A stretch of 64,000 bases of DNA from contig MU839134.1 in assembly GCA_030685235.1 (NCBI GenBank), forward strand, positions 62,001-126,000, written 5' to 3'. Positions 13,617-24,400 of the stretch are shown one piece after another (position 1 is the stretch's first letter; every line of letters begins with the position of its first letter). Origin of the DNA: Copromyces sp. CBS 386.78 (Eukaryota > Ascomycota > Sordariomycetes > Sordariales > Sordariaceae). The notes below the pieces were generated by a model. That model did not search any database. It saw nothing but the letters and a program-made list of their open reading frames with translations, and was not told where the DNA came from. The position numbers were made by a program, and so were the translations under genes.

Positions 13617-13850
13617 TATGATAGGGTGCGAGTAAGTACTAAGGTAAGATGTTGATTGTTGTGTGAGGAATTAGAAGAGGAACTTGTGCGTATACGAGAA
13701 TTATATAGGGTATAGTGTGGAGCCTTGTGGTTATAGATCTATAGGGCGGTACTATGGCTGTGCTATACTTAGATAATTGTATTTAGCTGGCTGTACTAAT
13801 GTAGTACAGCACCCCTATCTATCTACAAGGAGCAGGCAATGCCTGTGACA
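13617..13850 (-). repeat. LTR of element A, right copy (5' LTR in element orientation)
   Basis: Direct-repeat partner of 5602-5835. It ends in GCCTGTGACA, which gives the canonical TG start on the minus strand, and is followed by ATAGG. Here the first about 145 bp are the RIP-mutated half and the last about 90 bp are the preserved half, the reverse of the left copy. I could not match a tRNA primer-binding site next to it, probably because of RIP. Confidence 0.88.
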
Positions 13851-15600
13851 ATAGGTACGTACGTACTTTATTCTTAATAGCGAATTCCCGTATTTTTATA
13901 TTTAATACTTTTATAGTTAAAATTTAATAATATTTCGAATATCGGTGATTAGAATACGCTAAATTATTGACGTTAGTACTAAATATTTTATATTTATTAT
14001 AACCGTCTAGTATTAGGAAGTGTTAATAATTCGGCATATTTAAGAAGTAGTTTGAATAATCCGCTATATTCCGTTATCGAAAGAATTGCCTTCGAATTCG
14101 TTAATATATTACGCCTTGGAATTATACTAATTTTAATATACTAACTTTAATTGCTTATATTATAATAGTGTAAAGGCCGGGCAATTTTATATAAATTTAA
14201 GAAGGTATAGTAAGAATTTATATAATTAAAAAAATATTTTAATAGTATTCTACTACGTTCAACTTACTTTTACTAATTATTAAATTAATATTATATTAAT
14301 TACTTTTTTGTACTAATAGCCCGCTATATCCGTCGCTATAGTATTAAGTTCGCAAGTCTTACTACTAATAGAGATAGAGCTATATAATATGAGATGGACC
14401 GAGATTAATAAGTGGAATTTTATATGTATAGGGATATATATATACGCTTTACCTTCAGCCCCGGTTAATACGTGTAATATTAGCGAAAGAGAGGTGGTAG
14501 TGTAAAGTAAATTCTATTTAGCTGTATCGATTATATTTTTGTATTCGAAAATAGTAAAGAGGATATTGACCGCTATATTTTCGTAATATTAATACTTATT
14601 GAACGTATAAGTATTCGCTATCCCTTACTTAGCTTAGAAATTCTATGTGAAAAGATAAATAAAGCCGTAATTGTGGGCATTCTTGTTATTTTACTAGTGT
14701 ATATTTATATAGTACTTATTAAAGATATTGGTATTATATAGGTAGATTGGGAAATTTACCTCCTCTAAGGAGTTCTTTGTATAAGTTAAAGGTATTTACT
14801 TTTAATTACGGTATATTAATATTCTTAAAGCTAAAGTGGTATATATTCTTATATTGTATACTAGGTGTAAAAGAATATTAAGATTGAGTTTTATAGTAAG
14901 TCCTTAGTACTTTTATGTCCTTGTAGGTGTTTATATGCCTGGTTTGAGTGAGGTGTTCTATTAATATTTTATAATAATTATACCTACCGAAGGTAGCTAA
15001 ATAGTATAAATGGGAGGTAGACCGGCAAATATTACCAGGTAAGTTACTGCCGTATACTATTAATTTATATAGAATTTTATTAACCTTTTCTATATTCGTA
15101 CCTCTTCTAATATATATTATTAACGAATACTATCGACGACAATTAACGAAATAGTAAGTTATATTCCCCGTGCGGTTATACCTATTACCGTACTTATAAC
15201 GCTAATATAAGTAGTAGATTCTCGAATAATAGAGTAGTAGTCCGGTGCTATTGTGTGCCCGTATACCCTCCTTTACCTAGAGTTAAATCCCTCCCCCCTA
15301 TTATCTCTATTTTTTTACGTAAGGACTACAACTAACGTTTTATTATTTATAGCGACGATATAGTAAGCGAAATATATACGAATATAAAAATCCGACGAAT
15401 ATAATTAATTGGAGGAGATTTTGTAAATATAGAAGTATAAATATAGTAATATACGGTATTAGTATTATAAGTAGGACTTTATCGTTTTAGGGTTTTTAAG
15501 GTTTTTATTATTTAGAGACGGGCGTAAAGGTACGAAGTAGAGGCAAGGGGTAGTAGTACGTATATTTTATAATAGTCTGAGCGTAGGAGGTGGTTGGGTA
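13851..15600 (+). mobile_element. Probable right part of the split left DNA transposon, then unassigned AT-rich repeat
   Basis: After the ATAGG duplication the sequence resumes RIP-mutated composition. If element A and one duplication copy are left out, the frame that ends at 5601 (I-E-stop-L-R-K-F-S-F-I-N) is followed by R-Y-V-R-T-L-F-L-I and stays open for about 20 codons, which supports one interrupted coding region. Beyond about 14.35 kb no coding signal is evident. The 14.35-15.25 kb part retains more TpG and CpA than its neighbours and may be a non-coding end of the element or an older repeat. No terminal repeat was found. Confidence 0.45.
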
Positions 15601-15619
15601 GTTCGAGTGTGGAAGTTGG

Positions 15620-15815
15620 ATTGGAAGCCGGGGCGGAGTAGGATTGGGAGCTAGGTAGGGCGGAGGACCGGGGGTGGGTAGGGGGAGTAGGATCGGGAAC
15701 CGGGTAGGGCGGAGGGCCGGGTGGGCGGAGGACCGGGGGCGGGTAAGGGGAGTAGGGGGAGTAGGGGAGTAGGGGAGTAGGGGAGTAGGGGAGTAGGGGA
15801 GTAAGGGAGGGTAGG
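15620..15815 (+). repeat. G-rich minisatellite at the edge of the gene island
   Basis: The plus strand is very G-rich here, with longer units of the type GGCGGAGGACCGGGGG-x-GGGTA, then GGGGAGTAGGA and GGGAACCGGGTA. These decay into about seven near-perfect 8-bp GGGGAGTA units at about 15747-15803. Runs of three to five G are closely spaced, so G-quadruplex formation on this strand is plausible. It is not the TTAGGG telomere repeat of Neurospora. Confidence 0.85.
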
Positions 15816-18800
15816 GTACTAAAACCGACTAAGTACTTAGTAGTAGCCGTAGGGGCCGTACAGTACCCTAGACTAGTACCCGTAATACCATAATCTAGGG
15901 GCCAATCTAGTACTATATAGTACTGGCTGTAGGTCTTTGCTTGCTAGGGCCAACTGTTACTATTGATATAATTGTTACTACCACTATTCCTGTAGCAAAT
16001 TTTAATACTGTGTTACTTATATAACAGCGCCAGTCGCCGTGCACAGGCCGTCGCTTCGGTACCTTACATCTGTGTTACTATAACGCTTGGACCATGTTGA
16101 ATTTTACTACTACCGATAAGGTCTTATCGCTTGGTGTTTGTAATCCTTGTAAATACGCAAGTGGAATACGCAGCACCCCACCAAATCATCAGATCGTCAT
16201 CAGGAAAGAGCGTCGCGAGCAGACCACTCTCTCTCATATCTCAGCAACGCCTGACGACTCGGGCTGACCATCAGCATCGTCACTTCCCTATGGATGTCTT
16301 CGTTTGCTATGTGACATGAAAAGTTTTTCTTCACATTCTTCCACTCCGACCAACGGACATTGGCATTTTTCTCATGATCGGCAGCGGTCCGAACTTTCCT
16401 TCCGTCAACAACCAACACGGCACATCCAGGAACACCGGCAAGTGTAAGATTCATCCATCCCTTCCGCTCCCTTCAACTTAGGTTTCCCTGCTTTGTCTCT
16501 TTATCCAACATTCGGGAGCTTGTTGGTAGTCACGCCAAGTAGTCAATCAACCACGACAATATGCAGCCGTTTTCAGCTTGCGACGCCAGCCGAGGTGAAA
16601 TACTGGGAAATCTGCCATGGGCTAACTCGAGACCATAGAATCACAAAAAGTCCAGACCGCGGCGCAGTACGGCAACCTGTTGCTACACCAATTTGTTCAT
16701 GGCTGCCACCTAGGCTCACACCCCCGATTCGATTTTTCGCAATAAACACACGCCGCGGGCGTTCCCAATCGAGACGGCGACTGCGACTCCATGCGACCAC
16801 TGTTGGCGGCTAACCCCGGTGGTGACCATGTTCGGACCAAGCGATTAAGCGCAATAGACGCGCTACTTCGAAAAGTTTCCATGTCCCGGCTGCCTCTCTC
16901 GAGCCTTGCAACGTCGCCAACCTGCATCAACAATGTGTCGGTCCATCATTGAGGCATGATCTCGAGGACGCTTCTATATGCAGGTCGGAAAACTTCAACC
17001 GTCTTGCATGGCAGCTAGGATATGAAACCAGAGAAGACGGCCTCCCAAATCCGCGGCTACAGACCTGCATCGATGTAGTCTGGTGGGTTTTAACCTTCAT
17101 GCTCGAGATTCCAAATCGCTAGCTGGATTCTGACTGGTGGTCGTAGACGCCTGCCTGTTTCTAGTTCGTCAGCTCCTGCACCTCACCCAGACAGTGTACC
17201 TTTGGCCTTCATCATGGCACCCGCCGCAAGGTCCTAGAAGAGGTCCGAGAGAAGGCTATGCTTCTGGAATGATCAACATGGGCGGCCAGGCCCATCTCCT
17301 TGATGCGCACCGTTCCGTACTCCTCTTCAGCCGTGGCATACGAATCTCACGCGCAGTCCACTACCACATGTTCACCTCGGTCAGCATTTGCAACTGGCAA
17401 ATTCTCCCTGTCATCACACTTCCCCTCTCGCCCGTAATGCTGCCTGGAGCTTGGTCATACGGCTGAGGAACTCACTGCGGGGACCTTCTTGGACAAGGCT
17501 AGATCATTCTGTCGTTGCCCACATCATTCCATGCCCTGCCCAGCATGACCTCATATGGGAGCGAAAGTCAGCCTTGCTGGCGTGTTTGTACCACTTTTAT
17601 CGTCTTGTACGACCAGCCCATGCACCAGCCCAATACTACCAGCAAAAGTCGCCGAAAACTGCCAAGATGAAGCGGTCAAAGATAGCACTGGGAATCTTTT
17701 GTTTTCCAAAAAGGGACATGCTCTCGGGCCATCCAGCGCTTCGATTGGTACCCCTTTTGCTGGTTCTGAAACGCGGACGCTGCCAGACTCCTACATACAT
17801 ACAACTCCCCCGAAGCACTCTTCCTTCTCGCACCGTCTGCCACCACAGCGCTTGGTCCATCAAGCGACTAGCACAACGTTGCCTTGGCAGACGCCCACTC
17901 TAGCGACCCTTTTGACAACTGTCGTGGAACTGGGATTCTGGAATAGAGGCTGAGGTGTAACCCCATGCTGAACGAAGAGCATCGAGACAGATACCGTTCA
18001 CCAAGGCCAACGATATGTTCATTACATCACCTCGTCAAGTGACTTGATGATCATTATCCAAGACTGGTGAGAGTGCGCAGCCTGTCCCGAAAGGGAAAAG
18101 CTCAGCTACCTTACTGTGTTCTGAGGTTCTCCGCAGTCAAGTCCTTCCATGCAACGCCCACTTCTCAACGCTCCCACTTCTAGGGCTGGAACCAATCCAG
18201 CAGAGCATAGCCCCAGGACTTTGCAGTAGGCCGAGCTCTCCAAGAATGCAAGACCCCCGCGGCGCCAGCAATGGTTCGCTGCACGTTTGCCTGTACCTGC
18301 TTTTGCACTTGGATCAAATCGCACCTATTGCACTAATCAATTGTTCTCACGAATACGGTCCTCAAATCGGGCTCTGCTTTCGCTCCCGCTAATCACTTGC
18401 AGATGCGATGACATGCTGGTGGTTGCGGGGAACGAAATGCGGTTTGTCGAGAGACTGGCCGCGCATTCAGGCTGCCGAACACTTGTGGTGCTTGATGCGA
18501 CAGGGTCGTCTTCACCCCTGTCTGCCCTGTCACACACCCTCAAAAAGAGTCCTACACACGCGGTACGTATAGAGCAATGGGGAGGACTCAGGACACGAAC
18601 GATGGACTCCAGTGAGTCAGGACGCCGAACCAAAAACCATGGCCTGATAGTGTCGTCGTCAGAAGATCTCCGAAATATGGGAAAAGTCCTACCAGGTGAT
18701 AAACTCCGGCTCTAGCATGTCGGCACTGTACCTGCTTTGCCGGCTTTTGTATATCGAGTGAAGCAAGCATAGGCCGTGTCAACAAACTCAATGTTGGTCC

Positions 18801-19740
18801 AACAAGTCTCCCTGGCGACCTTGTCCTCCCAACAGCCATTCCGGTGCTTGACTTATTGTCGTTCCCGCCATCCATCTCCTTCCGGCTCGAGAATATCGAA
18901 TCCTTCGCACAGCCAATGGGTTGCCTCTCAAGGGAACCCTAGTTTCATCATTCTCGCCAACGCCAACAGTGACAAATATCTCCTTCACCACAATGACGGT
19001 AGGACGGTTGCGGGGAGGAGCGAGGGTTGTGTTGAGGGGTGGACGACCAGGGGTCGTGATGGTGGGGGTGAAGCCTGGGAAAATCCAAAGATGACAGGGG
19101 ATCACAGGGCCTTGGAAGGTCCTGGTCTGGGCTCCCTCTTGGCTCATCATCCCTGCCCTTTCAACATCACCAGTGTGTGTAACTATTCCCAAGCACCCTT
19201 TTCCTATTGCGGTCGTCGTTTATCTTTGATCCAACATTTCTTTCTCCATCTTCAGGGATTTCCAGCGGAATGGAGAACCCTGAAATGATCCCAGCAAAAA
19301 CTGGGGAGGAGAATCGCGCTAGAACGCCTGGGCACAAGAGTTACCGAGATGTGGTAGCTCAGCCCTTCCGGGCTGCGCCGTTATCGATTGGACCGGGGCG
19401 ATGCACACACGCCTCGTACTGCCACACCCCCGACCCTCCACTTCCACCCCCAGTTCGCAGAGAGAAGTGACTCTTTTGCCGACTGGCGGCGTGGAGGCAG
19501 TCGCATTCGCCGGATTCTTATTGAAGCATGATCAGTTACTGCCTGGGGAGGGGGTGTGGATCGAGGTGAGCCTATGAGGCATCTCTTCGCTACACCCGCC
19601 AGGTTGTACATGGGTCATGAACTGCGGACAGTGTGAGACTTTGAGTGGCCTGGCACACCAGGCTGCCCACCTACACACTTAACATGAACTGGAAGCTGAT
19701 GACACCTCTCGAGACTCCCGTTCACCTTTACCACACACCG
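15816..19740. other. Transition zone and intergenic region without a supportable gene
   Basis: From about 15.82 to 16.05 kb composition passes from AT-rich repeat to ordinary host DNA, with repeated TAGTAC/AGTACT words. From 16.05 to 19.74 kb CpA and TpG are normal. Open segments on both strands reach at most about 170 codons (for example 17388-17903 and 18776-19288), but they overlap one another, show no domain, membrane segment or obvious intron structure, and have shuffled-looking composition. I regard them as chance ORFs. An unannotated non-coding RNA or a decayed gene cannot be excluded. Confidence 0.5.
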
Positions 19741-19745
19741 AAGCA

Positions 19746-19753
19746 TATATAAG
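19746..19753 (+). promoter_or_regulatory. Candidate TATA box for the 20062 gene
   Basis: TATATAAG lies about 310 bp upstream of the ATG at 20062. It is followed by a C/A-rich, ATG-poor leader (ACCACCCACCATC, CAACACATCAATCAC) typical of fungal 5' UTRs. This suggests transcription starts around 19.77-19.81 kb. No other TATA-like element is better placed. Confidence 0.55.
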
Positions 19754-19986
19754 TTGGGACCCGCCACCTAGTCCGACCTTGATCCTCACCACCCACCATC
19801 GCTCTCATCAACACATCAATCACAGTCTGTTACCAAGATCTCCAAACAGATTCACACATCAGGCCAAGGCCCGGTGATCCATCCAACAACTCAACACACT
19901 ACATCAACACTACAGTGACCTCGCCGCATCAGACTCGGTCTCTTCGACAAGTTGTCACCAACAAACCCAACCACGACCGCCGTTGC

Positions 19987-20051
19987 ATGTTCCCATGTCT
20001 TTGAGACATCAGTACCCAAAGGACAACTTTAACTCAGACACGGCCGACTGA
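19987..20051 (+). promoter_or_regulatory. Two overlapping upstream ORFs in the leader of the 20062 gene
   Basis: Two ATGs occur in the presumed leader. The first opens a 5-codon uORF (19987-20004, MFPCL). The second, in another frame, opens an 18-codon uORF (19995-20051) that ends 10 nt before the main ATG. The short distance leaves little room for reinitiation, so both could lower translation of the main frame. The uORF ATGs lack a purine at -3, and so does the main ATG. Whether they are in the mRNA depends on the real start site. Confidence 0.45.
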
Positions 20052-20061
20052 CATCGACTTC

Positions 20062-21486
20062 ATGTCTCGATCCCCGGACGTACGAATTGAGAACATAGTC
20101 TACGACTCCTCACATCATCACAAACATACTACATCATTGCCATCACCTCTTCCATCGCCAACCTTTGGCACCGAGTTTGAGCCTCATCGTCGACACTCAC
20201 ACTCACATTCACACCGAGGACACCTTGCTCCTCCGTCTCCTAGAGATCTAGGATTTTCAGAAACCTCCTCATCTGGTACCAACAACAACGACAAGATGTG
20301 TGTCAAGGACATCTTCTACGACTCCTCCGCGCGGTTTGTCAATGAGGAGGTCTATTCCTGCAGGCCCGACGGATTGGGTTTGTGTGATGTCCCTGAGATC
20401 AGGAAGCACTACCCGCCGAGCAGAAGCGAGCCTAGGTACGGTGGATACCTGCCTGCCCATCTCCCGCCTACACCTCGCGAATCCAAGGAGCCTTCGCCCG
20501 TAGGCAAGCGGGACTCCGGTTACCTCCATGGCTCTCGGGTCACCGAGCCTTCGCACTCGTCCAGACACAATGACGACTACTCGAATTACAAGTATGGCAG
20601 CAGCCCATCTGACAGCAAAACCAAGTCGGATGTCTACAAGCGTCCCTCCGTCGTAGTCACACACAACTACAACGTTCCTCAGGAGGATAGCACTCGGCAA
20701 CACTCTGAGCGCGACCCCAGCCCGGGGCGCGGCCACTCTGGCCACTACAGGCAGCACTCCAAGAAAGACTCTGGATTCGAATTCATCAACCCCGCCGACG
20801 AAGACCGTAAACGCCGTCGCGCTAGCCGGCCCTCTGATGCCGTCTCCACCATTGCCACCACCGGCGTCGTCCCCGCCTCTCGCCCTCCCCGCTCCAGCGA
20901 CAAGCCCAACCGCTACGGATCCAGCCCCAACGGCCCCAGTGGCATGGACTCGATCCGCCGGAGAGACAGCGTCTCTTCTCGCAACGAAGACTCTGGCCGT
21001 ACACCTCGCCCGAGAACCATTTCAGGAGGATCACGCTCTCGCGCCTCGTCCGTCGGCGTCCGTTTCGCTGATGAAGTTGAATCCAAGAAGAAGCAGCAGA
21101 ACGCCGAGATCGCCAGCCGGACCAACAAGCCAAGCACTGAGCAGAACCTCGAGATCAAGGGCATTCTCAAGAAGCCCGCTGGTGCCCGCGAGGAGAGCAA
21201 CGAGCGCAGCAAGGACCGCACCACCAAGGGAAAGGGAGTGGAGGTGGATATGACTGTTGAGGAGCTGAAGCGGTCGGTGGAGAGCTTGGGGCTCCGGGGA
21301 ACCACTCGGGACCGGAACGTGGAGAGGGAGAGCAATGTCTCTTCGTCGCTCACGGGGTCGATGGGAGAAATCGATATGGACCGATTGAGGAGCAGGTTTG
21401 ATCGGGATAATGGTGGAAGCACCGGACGGCATATAAGCCATAGGGTGACAAAGGTTAGGGATGGTGACCGGCACCTCTATTATTGA
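20062..21486 (+). CDS. Ser/His/Arg-rich low-complexity protein of unknown function (474 aa)
   Basis: A single open frame of 474 codons starts at the first in-frame ATG after an in-frame stop (20002). I do not recognise a named family. The N-terminus repeats a short motif, IENIVYDSS (residues 9-17) and VKDIFYDSS (81-89), around a His/Ser-rich tract (HRRHSHSHSHRG, 42-53). The middle is Ser/Pro/Arg-rich with likely phosphosites such as RRDSVSS (300-306), and DRKRRRAS (248-255) is a possible nuclear signal. The region VGVRFADEVESKKK (331-344), followed by EIKGILKKP (364-372), and a helix-prone MTVEELKRSVESLGLRG (397-413) look like the most conserved parts. There is no signal peptide or membrane segment. 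The sequence suggests a largely disordered intracellular regulatory or scaffold protein. Codon use is GC-rich at third positions, as in real Neurospora genes, which is the main reason to believe the frame over its antisense shadows. Confidence 0.8.
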   Translation: MSRSPDVRIENIVYDSSHHHKHTTSLPSPLPSPTFGTEFEPHRRHSHSHSHRGHLAPPSPRDLGFSETSSSGTNNNDKMCVKDIFYDSSARFVNEEVYSCRPDGLGLCDVPEIRKHYPPSRSEPRYGGYLPAHLPPTPRESKEPSPVGKRDSGYLHGSRVTEPSHSSRHNDDYSNYKYGSSPSDSKTKSDVYKRPSVVVTHNYNVPQEDSTRQHSERDPSPGRGHSGHYRQHSKKDSGFEFINPADEDRKRRRASRPSDAVSTIATTGVVPASRPPRSSDKPNRYGSSPNGPSGMDSIRRRDSVSSRNEDSGRTPRPRTISGGSRSRASSVGVRFADEVESKKKQQNAEIASRTNKPSTEQNLEIKGILKKPAGAREESNERSKDRTTKGKGVEVDMTVEELKRSVESLGLRGTTRDRNVERESNVSSSLTGSMGEIDMDRLRSRFDRDNGGSTGRHISHRVTKVRDGDRHLYY

Positions 21487-24400
21487 GCGGTACCATGGAG
21501 AACGGGAGCAATTTAGCGAGGAGCGACCACGATGAACGGAAACATGAAAATCGACAAAAAATTCGCTTCGACAGCATGATCAAAAGGTGGTGCCACTGTA
21601 TTGCCAGGAAGATTTGTCATCGTGGACTTGACGCCGCGAATGGGTTCTGCGATTGCTTCGCCAATCATACTTTTTTTCCTTAGCTACCTTAGGGTCTATT
21701 TTCTTTTGTCAGGGATATTCAGAATAGTCAACAACATGACTTTTTGCCATCATGCACAATTTCGCATGCACTGCCTGGACTACTTGTGACTTTTTCGTTT
21801 GACAACTTGACCAGTTTTTCTCCATCACCTCATAAACACCACCCCCAGAGAACCAACTCTCGGCGCAATACCAACCAAAAGCATGAAGCTATTCCGACTT
21901 TCGCGTTCACCTTGTTCATCAACATCATCATTATCAAAACGAAACTTGGCAGCTTACGCTCCGCATAGCCCCCACCTTGTGCTATCCTGTGAGGGCTCCT
22001 AGGTACTCTGCCACCCAGTCCTCTGGATTTTTTTGGCTTGCACTGTATACCTACTTTTGGAGTATCGATTTCATGCAGTCAGCAGCAAATCGTTGTTTAA
22101 TGACCCCTCCCTCCCATTCGGGAAGTTACGGTCGGTCGGTTGAGGTTCCCCATCGTCGTTGTGACTTCACCACCTGTGTTCGGGGGGTTTGCGGCGGTGG
22201 CTGAAATGCCAAGACTCCATAACATAAGGCAACAACTTAAACATGCTGACCATTTCTTGCCAAGTTGCCCGCTGCGTTGCTCTCATCGCGGTTCGGTTGT
22301 GGTAGTGTTGTGAGGGCTCCCTGGGCGATGGTCAAGAACAGGTCGTATCCCGTTTTACTATGAGTTAGGTATAAGTGCGAAGATTTGGGTGGCATAGTAT
22401 TTATTGTATGTATGTTAGGTATCGTCGCGGGTCGCTTAATTTCTCGTTTCCTTGAAGGGAGAGAAAGGAGGGATGGGATGGAATGGGATGGGATGGGATG
22501 GGGCGTCGTACCCGAACTTGTCATGATAAAAGATAAATACAAAAACCTTTCATCACGAGGCGCTAATTGGGGACTTGCGCGCGCGCATTGGTGGGGGGGA
22601 GGTCGAATATAATGGAGGATTGGTCCAAGACGAGAGAGGCCCGATACGTGACGCAGGCACCGACAACTTCTCACTGGCGCGAGTTTTAATTGAGTCGGGC
22701 GGGCCTCAGAATTGAATGGAATTGCACAGCCAAACACGGCCGGCGGCTTCTATCACTTGAATCTAAGGTACCGCCATAATGAGCATCTTCATCTTGATCG
22801 CCCTCATTGCTTGCATTTCCACTTCTTCTTTTGCACTTTCGGGCAGACACAGACGGGCCTTCGGGTGTAGCCGATTTGATGCTGACGATAGATAGATTGA
22901 TAGACAGATAGATGGGCAGAAGCATGTGAGGTGATGCCTTGGAACCGATTCGACCGACTGAATGACCGAATCACGGCGAACAACAATTGTGCGCATACGC
23001 AATCCATAGACCAAACATTAACGAGTCAAGTGCGCATTTCGTCGTGAATCAACTGACCAGTAATGACTGCTGCGCTGCGCATTCCCTGAGCAATGACGAC
23101 ACCGGACAGCGATGGCATCAACGGTTAGACTAAAACGACGGACAGGACCCGAACGGACGACGACACGAGGGGCGGAGGGATTAGAATGGAATCGCCGACG
23201 CCGCGGAGTTTTCCCCGCCAGCTGGGCGTGCCTGTAGGTAGCGGTCGGTTGCGCGCGGAGGGCCAAAGCACCCCTAGACAGACTAACGTGGCTTGGTGAG
23301 ACCCCACACATATTTCAGTTAGTGTGATACATTACAGCACAGCCCAGGCACCCGCGTCTGCGCCTGCCACTTCCATAGCGGCAACGGCCCTGCAACGACC
23401 CTTGTTTTTGCAGAAAGGTGGCATTTTAGTGTATGTACAAGCACTGCCGCCTACGCTAGCCAGTTTCTACCAGTGGTCCAATGACTTCCACTTATACGCT
23501 CGCCGCATTTCCTATTTCGGACGACGGTGAGCATCCGACGTATATTTCTAGGTAGGTACCTATATTCCAACCGACTCTGATAAGATGCAGCAAGGAAGGA
23601 AGGGACGAGGGTCAAGAGAGTTAAAAGGAACGTCAACAAAAGGGCGTGATAAGTATCGGTGCCGATGCGGCGCGGAAGGGCAAGGCGTAAAGGTGAAAGG
23701 TGTGTGAATGAGGAGGCGGCGCAGGCAGCAACTGTTATGGACTTGTCGGGGCTCGGAGATGGCACGATTTGGGGGCCGTTTTGGCGCTTATGTGTCAAGT
23801 GAAACAAGATAAAGCATGGTGGTGGTGGTGGTGGTTTAGCTGGAGGCCGCTTTCCAGCCTTCCCGTCGGTCTTGGGAAGGGGTTCGAGAAGGTTCATGGG
23901 AACATAAGCGAAGCCTGAGATTATGGATGCATGATGGGAGGATACAATGTCATTGTTCGCCAACGTTCTCACTACCTTATCGAAACGAGGGTATTCGTGT
24001 CGCCAAGGCCTGAGACGCTTGGGGCCTGGCATGGCGCGATTTATTCTTTTCTGGGAAGCGGGAAATCGCTGCTTACCCTGCACAAAGATGGAGACCTTGT
24101 CTGCTGGTCACCTCAGCGCAAGAAAAGCGGCGACCAAGAAGACAGACACATGGGACAACACATGGAACACCATTCTCAGGCAGTGTAGAAGATGAGCAGC
24201 ACAGCAATGTGTAATGGCGTATCAAATGCATTAGAAATTACGGTACTAGGAAAAGCAAAAGCGTCGAGTGACATGGATCGGCCCTCTGGCGCTACACTGC
24301 ATGTCCTCTTCTCATGTGCAAGTCTCAAGGCCCTTTCTCTCGCGAATCCTCCAGAAGGACCCATCCCATTATCCCAAACATCAGGTAAACGGCATGAAGA

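Larger units (their letters stand above)
5602..13850 (-). mobile_element. Complete Ty3/gypsy LTR retrotransposon, RIP-mutated (element A)
   Basis: Two direct copies of a 234-bp sequence lie at 5602-5835 and 13617-13850, flanked by the same 5 bp, ATAGG, at 5597-5601 and 13851-13855. On the minus strand each LTR begins TGTCACA or its RIP derivative. A polypurine tract (GGGGGGTAG on the minus strand, 5836-5844) directly abuts the left LTR, so the element is transcribed right to left. Interior minus-strand frames, full of RIP stops, give a protease-like region near 10.8-11.1 kb, reverse transcriptase near 9.0-9.5 kb, integrase near 7.6-8.0 kb and a chromodomain-like remnant near 6.7-6.85 kb. The order protease, RT, integrase is that of Ty3/gypsy. 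The insertion interrupts the DNA transposon that fills the rest of the left block. Confidence 0.9.

Noticed and set aside
15747..15803. Telomere-like G-rich repeat
   Set aside because: The unit is GGGGAGTA, not TTAGGG, and it is internal. It is treated as a minisatellite.
20269..21474. Several long antisense frames across the 20062-21486 gene
   Set aside because: They overlap one another, lack domains and mirror the codon bias of the sense frame.
23451..24083. 210-codon minus-strand open frame
   Set aside because: It has no domain, a mixed Pro/Arg/Leu composition, overlapping open frames on the other strand and simple-repeat content.
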